Origin: DATAUD01 sp036268455
GTDB taxonomy: Bacteria > Verrucomicrobiota > Verrucomicrobiia > Limisphaerales > Palsa-1400
DNA length: 64,000 bases
Direction of reading: 5' to 3'
Assembly (NCBI GenBank): GCA_036268455.1
Contig: DATAUD010000094.1
Location: forward strand, 1-64,000
Part shown: one piece after another, positions 42,739 through 51,800 of the stretch
Numbering within the stretch: the first letter of the stretch is position 1
How the letters are laid out: the number at the start of each line of letters is the position of its first letter
Made by a program: the position numbers and the translations under genes
Notes under the pieces: generated by a model
The model's input: the letters and a program-made list of their open reading frames with translations, nothing else
Databases searched by the model: none
Told to the model about the DNA's origin: nothing

Positions 42739-44988
42739 ATGCAAATGCCTCCTGACAAACGGCGCGCGATTTGGATTTGCCTCGCGCTGGCGGCGGTGAC
42801 CTTCGCGGTCTATGCGCAAGGGCTGCGCTGCCAATTTCTGACGTTCGACGACCAGGCTTACGTCACCGAAAACCGCCATGTTCTCCCCGGCCTTGCTTTC
42901 GCGGGCGTCAAATGGGCCTTCCACAGCGTTGTCGCGGGGAATTGGCATCCGCTGACGATGCTTTCCCTCATGCTGGATTGCCAGATTTACGGTCTGCGTC
43001 CCTGGGGCTTTCATCTGACGAGCATCCTGATTCATGTCGTCAATACTGTTTTGCTTTTTCTGGTGCTGGGCCGGCTCACAGGCTCAACGTGGCGAAGCGC
43101 CAGCGTGGCGCTGTTGTTTGCTGTGCATCCCGTTCACGTCGAATCAGTGGAATGGATCGCCGAACGCAAAGACGTCCTCTGCGGCTTCTTTTTTCTCCTC
43201 GCGATCATGGCGTATGCAAAGGCTCAATCTTCCACCTCCAGATTTCGCTACGGCTGGGTGATCGTCCTGTATCTGCTGGCGCTGATGTCCAAACCGATGG
43301 CCGTGACATTCCCATGTGTGTTGCTGTTGCTCGATTTTTGGCCCTTACGGCGCGCGCGCGGCCTGGATTGGCCCGCATGGCTGCGCCTGACGTTGGAAAA
43401 ATGGCCAATGTTCCTGTTAAGCGCGCTCTGGTGCGGAATCACAATGTGGGCGCAAGGCAAAAGCGAAGCCGTCGCTTCCGAGGTGGCATTGCCATTGAGC
43501 GAGCGCGCCACGAACGCGATGGTTGCGTATTTCGATTACCTGCGCGTGCTGTTTTTTCCGTGGCATCTTTCGATCTATTATCCGTACCAGCATCATCAGC
43601 CATTAATTCTTGGGGCAGCCGCCGCCCTTGCGCTGGTTTTGCTGACGTGCCTTGCCATTGCCCGCGCTAACCGGTGGCCTTGGGTGGTTGTCGGCTGGCT
43701 CTGGTTCACCGGCATGCTGATTCCGGTGATTGGCCTGGTGCAAGTGGGAGGGCAGGGGTGGGCCGACCGTTATCTTTACCTCCCATGCATCGGTTTCCTG
43801 GTCTTGGTGGTTTGGGCGGGCGCGGAAATCGCCGCGCGCCTTCCCGCTCTCAAGATTCTGGTTCCCGCCGCGGCTATCGCATTTGCCGCTGTGACGACTC
43901 TGGAAATTCCCTATTGGAAGGATACCAGCACCCTTTTTGGCCGCGCATTGGAAGTGACGCGCGACAATTACCTCGCGATGACCCTGGTCGGCAGCATGGA
44001 GGCGGACAAAGGCCATTTGGACGACGCGATCACCCTTTACCGCAGCGCGCTGGCCATCAAACCCATTTATCCCGAAGGCCATTTTTTCCTCGGCCGCGCC
44101 CTTGAACGCAAAGGGCAAACGAACGATGCCCTTGCCGAATACAATCAGGCGTTGAAACTCCGGCCAGAATTCGACGCCGCGAACATCATGGTCGGCCTCG
44201 AACTGACCAAAGAAAAAAAGTTCGACCAGGCCATCGCGCATTTTCAGGCCGCGCTCAAGGACAATCCCGAATCCGCCCCCGCCGAGAGCGATTGGGGGAT
44301 GGCATTGATGAAGCAGGGTCGCTGGAAGGAAAGCGTGGAGCACTACGAACAAGCCTTGCGGTTCGATCCAAATCTCGCCGATGCGCGCAACAATCTGGCG
44401 ATTGGTTATTTGCAGGAGGGCCGGCTGGCCGACGGCGTGACGCAGCTTCGCGCCGCGCTTAACCTTGATCCCAGCGATACCGAAACCAAATATAACCTTG
44501 GCCAGGCGCTCAATCAGGAGCAGCAGTGGAGCGACGCGGCGGAATTATTAAAGCCGCTGGCGCAAACGGAGCCGTCGAATTTCAACGTCCAATTCCAGTA
44601 CGGCCTTTCGCTGGAGCATTTGGGCCAGACGCGCGACGCGATGAGCCATTACGCCGCAGCGTTGCTGAAAAATCCGGATTTCCCGGATGCGCTGCAACAT
44701 CTGGCCTGGATTGCCGCGACCGACGCCCGCCCGGAGTTGCGCAACGGAGCGCAAGCCGTCGAACTGGCTTCGCGCGCGTGCGAAGCGACTCAGCAAAAGC
44801 GCCCCGCCATGTTATTGACGCTTGCCGCCGCGTATGCCGAGGCCGGTCGGTATCGGGATGCCGTGGCCACGGTGGGCCGCGCTCAAGAACTGGCAAAAGC
44901 CCAGGGGCAGAAAGAACTGGAAGCCGAGGCGGGCCGATTACAAACCGTCTTTAAGTCAGGCCAACCGTTTCATGGTCAGACAGAATGA
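42739..44988 (+). CDS. Membrane GT-C-like glycosyltransferase with TPR repeats (TMTC-like)
   Basis: 749 residues. The N-terminal half has about ten membrane segments with the GT-C pattern: an acidic pair in the first loop (FLTFDDQAYV), then WHPLTMLSLMLD and HPVHVESVEWIAERKD, characteristic of TMTC/PMT-like transferases. From about 420 on, at least seven TPRs (GHFFLGRALERKGQTNDAL, ARNNLAIGYLQEGRLADGV) project to the periplasm. Probably transfers a lipid-linked sugar to protein or another acceptor; substrate unknown. The TPR part may select acceptors. It is co-directional with the OPT gene, 12 bases away. Confidence 0.83.
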   Translation: MQMPPDKRRAIWICLALAAVTFAVYAQGLRCQFLTFDDQAYVTENRHVLPGLAFAGVKWAFHSVVAGNWHPLTMLSLMLDCQIYGLRPWGFHLTSILIHVVNTVLLFLVLGRLTGSTWRSASVALLFAVHPVHVESVEWIAERKDVLCGFFFLLAIMAYAKAQSSTSRFRYGWVIVLYLLALMSKPMAVTFPCVLLLLDFWPLRRARGLDWPAWLRLTLEKWPMFLLSALWCGITMWAQGKSEAVASEVALPLSERATNAMVAYFDYLRVLFFPWHLSIYYPYQHHQPLILGAAAALALVLLTCLAIARANRWPWVVVGWLWFTGMLIPVIGLVQVGGQGWADRYLYLPCIGFLVLVVWAGAEIAARLPALKILVPAAAIAFAAVTTLEIPYWKDTSTLFGRALEVTRDNYLAMTLVGSMEADKGHLDDAITLYRSALAIKPIYPEGHFFLGRALERKGQTNDALAEYNQALKLRPEFDAANIMVGLELTKEKKFDQAIAHFQAALKDNPESAPAESDWGMALMKQGRWKESVEHYEQALRFDPNLADARNNLAIGYLQEGRLADGVTQLRAALNLDPSDTETKYNLGQALNQEQQWSDAAELLKPLAQTEPSNFNVQFQYGLSLEHLGQTRDAMSHYAAALLKNPDFPDALQHLAWIAATDARPELRNGAQAVELASRACEATQQKRPAMLLTLAAAYAEAGRYRDAVATVGRAQELAKAQGQKELEAEAGRLQTVFKSGQPFHGQTE

Positions 44989-45229
44989 ACAGGCGATTCA
45001 GTAATCAAGGTACACTTTGATAAACACCGTGTGAAATTACAATAGCAGCCAGCACCTTTTTCCATTAAAAGCGGCAAAGTATATGCTGTAAAAACGATCG
45101 TCGTGCGGGTGCCTAGCGGTAGAGGTTCATTAACTTCTGGCATTATTTAATAAAAAATGATTTGACGTGAGGACCGTGAACAACTAGGATAGGCCGCGTC
45201 GCCCCAAAAGTATCTTGTAATGAAGAAAG
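44989..45229. other. 240-base AT-rich spacer
   Basis: Lower GC than the flanks. No gene, dyad or clear promoter seen; likely the upstream region of the GloVer-repeat gene. Confidence 0.4.
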
Positions 45230-47737
45230 ATGGTTATGAAAGTTGCATTTCCGATGGCCTCGCCAAGAGTCGGCTCGAAATTCCTGTTAATTCTCGCAGT
45301 TACGGTAGTCGCTTATTCGTTCAAGGCAAAGTCCGACACTGTTGTGGTCATAGGTCCCTCACCGCCCGGACCCGCGTTGCCGAGTCTCGATCCAGACGAT
45401 AGTTATGTCACATATCATTACGAGGTTACTGGAACTGGGTGGTGGGAAGGCGACTACGATTATTTACAAGTCCATACAGATGCCGGCTTTGAAGAAACAA
45501 CAATCCACTTCAAGACAAACGGATCAACGGTTACGCTTTCCACAGGTCTGAGTGAATATTTGAACGCATACCAGGCCGTTTGTCCAGACGGTTCAGGGGG
45601 CGATTCTGAAGTTTATCCATGCTATAGCACCAGCGGCAGTTGCGGCGGTGCTACAGATTGGTCAACAGGTTACAACGGGAATCCCGGCTTCAGTCCATGG
45701 GATATCAATTTTACATCGGGAGAAACCTTGTCCTGTGGTCTTTTTACAAACGCGTCGGGGTGGTATAACGATAGCGCCGTTCAACTCCTGGAATGTGGCG
45801 GATGGAAAAACTACCCGGTTATGGGTAAAAGCAGTTATTATGAGATCGATCTAACGTTAACTCCCGAGTGTAACGACGAAGGTTGGACACCTCCTCCGCT
45901 TCCGGCACCGGCTGATGCGGGAATGGTAGGCCCTTCCGATAATCCCACGACTCCGGGGGGAGGAAATTTTGATATGGATGGCAACTTTAACTTCTCTTTT
46001 GTAGCAAATGGAGGTGAGCCCTATAAGATTTTTGCGTCGAGCAACCTTTTGGACTGGACGTTCATTGGAACCGAAACCACGGCAGGCGATTCGACAAATG
46101 GAGTATTTCAAGACCCTGGCGTTGCAACGGCACCATCGCTCTTTTACGTAGTTGAGGATACGAACGGTGTTTTTTCCGCACCTTATGGATTCATCAATCG
46201 ATCGCTTTCAGCGGGATATGCCCTGATTGCTGATCCTCTTTTCAATGGCTCTCGTCAGATTTCCTCAATTTTTCCAAGCGTGCCAGATGGCACAACTTTG
46301 CAGTTTTGGAACGGCGCGACTTGGGTCGAGACTTCCACGTTTTCTTCGGGGGCGTGGGATACCGATTCAGTCTTGGAACTGGGATCCGGCGCTTTAATTG
46401 ACGTGCCTGAGAGTGCCACAATTACCTTTATTGGACAGGCCATTGAAGGAATCAGTACGAACAGCCTTCCCGAGGGAAGTAGCGTCGTTTCTTCGCTATT
46501 TCCGCAAAGTGGCCCGGTGGACGCCCTCGGTTTGACCCGGTTTTCCGAGGGGGATACTCTTCAGAAGCTAGTAGACGGTAGCTATGTCACTTATACATAC
46601 GGTCCCGGCTGGTCTCCGAGCATGCCCACGCTCGGCTTGGGAGAGGCCGCTATATACGACGCCAGTGCTGCGGAGAACTGGGGAGTTGTTTCGACCTCTC
46701 ATTTGCCATTCCTTATTGGCACGGCAACAACGGGGGGTGCCCACGGTTATGGAACGTTGTTTCAGGTGAACTCCGATGGGTCCGAATTCACGAATTTATA
46801 CAGTTTTTACACAACCAACTCACTGAGTTATAGTGGTGGGTCTGTTGTATCATCAGTCGGAGCGATTTATGGATTGACCGGGGGCGGCGCTTACGGCTTT
46901 GGAACTATGTTCAACTGGACGGGAAGCGGCTTTACAACCATTTATAATTTTACTGCTGCCGCTGCTCCAAGCTCTTTAGCGTTGTCGGGCGGTACGCTCT
47001 ATGGCATGACTGCGTTTGGGAAAGTGTTGTCGATTAATACGAATGGGTCTGGATTTACGGTTAGTAGCACCGGAGCAGGATCAATCTCGAGTCAAGGGTA
47101 TGTGGTGTCGGGAGGCACACTGTATGGAATCTGCCCTGATGGAGGAGATTATGGATGGGGGTCAATTTTTAGCATTAATCTCAACGGTACTGGCTACACA
47201 ACGCTCTATTCATTTACTGGTGGAGATGACGGCTGGGATCCCGTTGGCACCTTGATGGTTTCTTCAGGTACTCTGTACGGAACGGCGTCTCAGGGCGGTA
47301 CCGATGGATGCGGAACGGTATTTTCTATCAGTACCAACGGCAGCGGATTTACGGCCTTATACTCATTTCAAGATGGTTCGGACGGAGCCTTCCCTTTGAG
47401 TGGCTTGGTGCTATCGGGAAACACGCTTTACGGTACGACTGAGGGCGACACCAGTTCTCCGGAAGCCAATGATGGGACAGTTTTTGCAATAAACACGGAC
47501 GGCAGTGGGTTCACTGTTCTTGAGGACCTTCCTGCTGATGGCAGTCAGGGAGCGAACCCTTATGGAGCATTGATTTTATCGGGAAATACACTTTATGGGA
47601 CTACATATGGCGATGACAATCTTACCGATGGAACTGTATTCAGCGTTAATACAGATGGCACCCAATTCAGCGTTCTACACAGCTTCACGGGCGAAAGTGA
47701 TGGAGGGATGCCCCACGCCGCATTGGTGATACCGTAA
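45230..47737 (+). CDS. Exported GloVer-repeat protein
   Basis: 835 residues (or 833 from the second ATG, 45236). A signal peptide runs to about residue 35. The N-terminal half is beta-rich and Cys-containing, with a GGNFDMDGNFNFSFVANGG segment around 245. Seven GloVer-type repeats follow at the C-terminus, each with (T/A)(L/I)YG-x(n)-GT(V/L/M)F-x5-(D/N)G(S/T)xF(T/S)xLYSF. The repeats should form a beta-propeller-like structure. Codon usage and GC are lower than in neighbours. A choice-of-anchor role is inferred from the family; no LPXTG or PEP-CTERM tail is visible. Confidence 0.85.
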   Translation: MVMKVAFPMASPRVGSKFLLILAVTVVAYSFKAKSDTVVVIGPSPPGPALPSLDPDDSYVTYHYEVTGTGWWEGDYDYLQVHTDAGFEETTIHFKTNGSTVTLSTGLSEYLNAYQAVCPDGSGGDSEVYPCYSTSGSCGGATDWSTGYNGNPGFSPWDINFTSGETLSCGLFTNASGWYNDSAVQLLECGGWKNYPVMGKSSYYEIDLTLTPECNDEGWTPPPLPAPADAGMVGPSDNPTTPGGGNFDMDGNFNFSFVANGGEPYKIFASSNLLDWTFIGTETTAGDSTNGVFQDPGVATAPSLFYVVEDTNGVFSAPYGFINRSLSAGYALIADPLFNGSRQISSIFPSVPDGTTLQFWNGATWVETSTFSSGAWDTDSVLELGSGALIDVPESATITFIGQAIEGISTNSLPEGSSVVSSLFPQSGPVDALGLTRFSEGDTLQKLVDGSYVTYTYGPGWSPSMPTLGLGEAAIYDASAAENWGVVSTSHLPFLIGTATTGGAHGYGTLFQVNSDGSEFTNLYSFYTTNSLSYSGGSVVSSVGAIYGLTGGGAYGFGTMFNWTGSGFTTIYNFTAAAAPSSLALSGGTLYGMTAFGKVLSINTNGSGFTVSSTGAGSISSQGYVVSGGTLYGICPDGGDYGWGSIFSINLNGTGYTTLYSFTGGDDGWDPVGTLMVSSGTLYGTASQGGTDGCGTVFSISTNGSGFTALYSFQDGSDGAFPLSGLVLSGNTLYGTTEGDTSSPEANDGTVFAINTDGSGFTVLEDLPADGSQGANPYGALILSGNTLYGTTYGDDNLTDGTVFSVNTDGTQFSVLHSFTGESDGGMPHAALVIP

Positions 47738-47883
47738 AAAGGAATTACCGTAGAGTTTGGTTTTTAGATTAGTTCGAGCAAAAGGCGAAAGAACTTATTT
47801 CCGTAGCTATTCCAAAAATTTGATCGCGTGGTGGCTCAACCGACCGTTTAAGGCCAATTTATCTAATACGTTTGTGAGCGGTT

Positions 47884-48807
47884 TTAATATCCCAGAAAGG
47901 CTCGATAAGCCGCATCCCATATAACGTCGGGCTGAGCGACCTCGGTTTTGTTATTCCACATGGCTGCGGTGATGCCATTCGTTAGATAAGAGTCCTTATA
48001 GAATCTGACGTGCCCGTCGCAAAACGCGATTACCGACCCTTTAAAATGCCGGGAGGCAAGCGTCTTAAAGCGAAGGCCGGGATTGACCGAGTTGTACACC
48101 GAATCCGTGGGATTAAACGGGTCATCGATTTCCGTAACGGGGTTGTACGCACAGTCAAACATAAATACAGTCGCGGAGGGCTTGGGGAGTTCAGTCACTT
48201 TTGGCATCATCGTGTCAACATTAGGCTCCTCCTTTCCCAAAAGAGTCTGACCCTCACTCGTTCCCGCCGTTCCAATGACCTTGTTCAAATCCAGGCTTTG
48301 TGCGTAAGAAAAGAAGCCCACACTTGGGTATTGATTTCCTTCTACGTGCTGCACGTCTGACGCAGTCATTTCCGCCGATGGACAATTCCAAATCTTGCTG
48401 CCAGCTCCCCCAGGGAACGGCATGTAGTACTGCGGAATTGAGGTCGGAGCCCCTGTTTGGTAATTGATTCTATTTTGCGCGTAATACGATAAGGGGTGCT
48501 CCGCCATGTACGGTGGCAATACATTGAACCACGCGCAGGGATCAAGCGCCGATCCGTAGGGATCCGTTCCATCGTACCCCGTGCTGTCTCCGTTCCCGTC
48601 GGTGGGGAGAACATCGCGGCTGTCTCCCAGATACATCTGCTGGGCTGTGCCCCACTGTTTCAGGTTGGAAATACAGGCGGTCTCCTGCGCCTGGTCTTTG
48701 GCGCGGGACAGCGCTGGCAGAAGCATTGCCGCCAAAATGGCTATGATGGCAATGACCACCAACAATTCGATCAATGTAAACGCCTGGCGTTTAATGGGGC
48801 TTATCAT
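47884..48807 (-). CDS. Prepilin-like H-X9-DG protein, second copy
   Basis: 307 residues from ATG 48807. Leader ...QAF|TLIELLVVIAIIAILAAM then LLPALSRAKDQAQE, almost identical to the copy at 30140 over the helix. The C-terminal VIAFCDGHVRFYKD holds the H/DG-type motif. Pilin body differs (Asp/Pro/Tyr-rich loops such as DPYGSALDPCAWF). Probably part of a surface or secretion pseudopilin set. It is located 67 bases downstream of the giant Ig protein on the same strand, so the two may be co-expressed. Confidence 0.87.
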   Translation of the reverse strand: MISPIKRQAFTLIELLVVIAIIAILAAMLLPALSRAKDQAQETACISNLKQWGTAQQMYLGDSRDVLPTDGNGDSTGYDGTDPYGSALDPCAWFNVLPPYMAEHPLSYYAQNRINYQTGAPTSIPQYYMPFPGGAGSKIWNCPSAEMTASDVQHVEGNQYPSVGFFSYAQSLDLNKVIGTAGTSEGQTLLGKEEPNVDTMMPKVTELPKPSATVFMFDCAYNPVTEIDDPFNPTDSVYNSVNPGLRFKTLASRHFKGSVIAFCDGHVRFYKDSYLTNGITAAMWNNKTEVAQPDVIWDAAYRAFLGY

Positions 48808-48874
48808 AATGCAAAGGCGTCCCTTGCGCAAGTGCGTCGGGACGCGTTGTTTTATATTGGTTGCTTCACTCTTG

Positions 48875-51800
48875 TTATGGACTGGTGATCTGATAAAACG
48901 TCGATACGTTGGTTGGGCCTGCCGTCGTATATGTTCCGATTGTGTTGGTAAACACCAGCCCCGACGCCGCCACGTTGGTGAACGGTAGTGTGAGATTTGT
49001 TGTGAATTTCACACTGTAAGTATCGGATGGAACCGCCGTCCACGTGAGGGTGAGACCGTTGGTTCCGCCAGCAGTCGTGAGGGCCCCTCCAATCGTCGTT
49101 ACAGGGGGTGTTGGGGCCGAGACCACCAGATTGGAATAGACGGTGAATGAAATCCCAACAACCAAGTCGTCCTGAATGAGCGGCCCGGAAATGCTCGAGG
49201 CAAAACTCGGTATCAATTGGCCGACAACAAGGTTTGTGTCCTGGTCGCTTACGAAGATCGTGTAACTCTCGCCGGTGTTATTGGTTACAATATAATCTCC
49301 GGCGGCAAATCGGTTGGTTCCGCCGCCCGTCTCGAAATAAACGTTGGTCAGCATTACGACCGATCCTTCAATATTCGTTGCAATGCTGGCCGAAAGCGGC
49401 CCAGGATTATTTCCCCATGGAAAGAGAATCGGCGTCGGCAACGGAGCGTTCGAGCTTATGATCGTATCCACGTAATCTTGCGCGCCCTCTGTCACGTCAA
49501 GCTCGTAGTTGTCGGCATAAGTCGAGAGCACCCCGGTCGCCGTCACAAGATCACCCAAGGCCGGACGGAAATCCTGCCCATCCGTCACGAATAGATTGAT
49601 GCCGCCTGTGCTGTCCTGGATGTAATAGGACGCCGTGTCGCCCGTCGTTTGGTTCGTCGCCGTTGTGATAACACCCGTGATATTATACAAAGTCGTCGTG
49701 TCCGACGGCTCAAACGTCGTCGGGTTGAGCAAACTGCGCAAATAGCCAATGGTAACGCTCTTTGGTCCGGTGACCGTTAAAACCAAATTGCTGCTTTGTG
49801 TTTGCAAGTCGGTCCCGCCAGTGGCGATGACGTAATAGGTGCCCGATTGATTGGTGGAAAGACTCGTCAGCGTAAGGTCCGCGTCTGAACCAACTTGATT
49901 GATGCCCGAACTGTTGCTGTAATACCATGCATAGCTGATTGGACCTGTCCCGGTCGCAAGCGAAGTGAACGTCACCGTACCGCCCTCCGAATTGGTCACT
50001 GCCGGCGCCGGTTGCACCGTGAAAACTGGCGGTATCACTGTGGTGCTCACTTGCACAATCGCATTCGAGCTTTGCACCGTTCCGGCCGTGCCCGTGACAG
50101 TGACGTAATAAAAACCGCTATTCGTGCCAACAAGAGAACCGATGTTCAGCGACTGCGAAGCCGAGCCCGTTATGCCGTTGCCGTCAGCCAACGCCAGGCT
50201 GTTTTGATACCATTGGTAAGTCAGGCCGCTGCCTGCCGTCCCAATCCCCGAAGCCGCCACTTCCAAAACCAGCGGATTTCCCGCGAAATTCGTGCTCGAC
50301 TCCGGTTGCAAGCCGATCACTGGTTTCGCCGCGGTAACACCCGCTGTCACCGCACTGTAGCCGGAGCCTGTCCCATTCCAATCGAACGAAACCGCCAAAT
50401 TATCCATGTAAAACACCCCTTCGCCTTCGCGTTGGCGCAATCCATAAGCAGCCATTCCGTTAGTTAGATGCGTAATGGTATCCGTCGCCGGGCCGGAATT
50501 GACGGGACTCTGGCTATTCGCCGGGTAAACATCGCTCAGGGAAGCGGGGTTAATCGACATTGCCGAATACTCGTTAACCAGGTCCACAAAGTAAACAACG
50601 CGATAGTCAATGCCCGGGGCCAAATCCATTGGCACCACAGCGGCGGGCCCCGTCGTCAATGTCCCGGAAGAGTCGGTTTGCTCATTCGCAATGCCCAGCC
50701 GGTAAGTGCCGGGGAAGGCGATGTTTGTAATGTTCGGCGTGTAACTCGGACTATTCGATGTCAACGTAAAGATACGTCCAAAGAAGTTGAACGTTGTATC
50801 CTCGATATTTGCGAAATAAACCCCGCCCGCATTAGTCGGAAGCACGCTCAAGTTAATGATGAAGCTCGTCCATACGACCGTGTTGCTGACCTGCTGGCTG
50901 AACAGGCTTTGCGCGTCTGTCGTGAAGTTGGTCTGATTGACTTGCACCCTGCCGTTGGTGACAAGTTCAGGATTGGTCCCATTGATGTCTGTCCATGGCG
51001 ATCCCGCATCGCCAAACAGATCGCCATTTGGATAGCTGAAAGTATCGTAGAGCAGCAGCGGCGAGAAAGAAACCACCGTAGTTGCGCTTTGGATAGAACT
51101 CCCTACCGCGTTGGTAATCAGCACATAATATGAGGCTGATACAGTGGCGCCGCTATTGGCCAGACTCAACGAACTGGAGGTCGCCCCCGCGACAGGCACG
51201 CCGTTGGAAACCCACTGGTAACGTAGCGGCGGCGCGCCCGCAGCCGTGACCGAGAGAGTTACCCCAGTTGCGCCCGGCAAATTCGTCGATCCGACAGGCT
51301 GCGTAAGAATCACAGGATCAATCACGGTCAGCGTGGCGGAATTGTTTCCCGAAGCCGTGCCAAAGCTGTTGCTCGCAATGACCGTGTATGTTCCGTTGTA
51401 CGTCGCATAAGCTGGATTGATCGTCAACGTCGCCGTACTCGAACCGGAAACCGACCCGCCATCGGTCAATTGAACTCCGTTGAGTTTCCAAATAAAGGTC
51501 AATGAAGTGCCCACCGCAGTGGCAGTGAAGACGGCCGGACTTCCCGCGTTCACCGTTTGGCTGGTTGGCGAAATGCTCACATTCAGCGGAGCGCCGGGCG
51601 CTTGCACCGTCAGCAATGCGCCGGAACTCGTAGCCGTCCCGTAGCTATTGCTCACCACAGCCGAAACCTCCGTGCCGTTTTGAGCCAGAGCCAACGATGT
51701 TAAAGTGAATGAAGAATCCGTCGCACCGGAAACGGCCACGCCGTTGGTGTACCATTGATACTCAAGCACCGGCGTCCCGGTGGCCACGACCGTAAACGTC

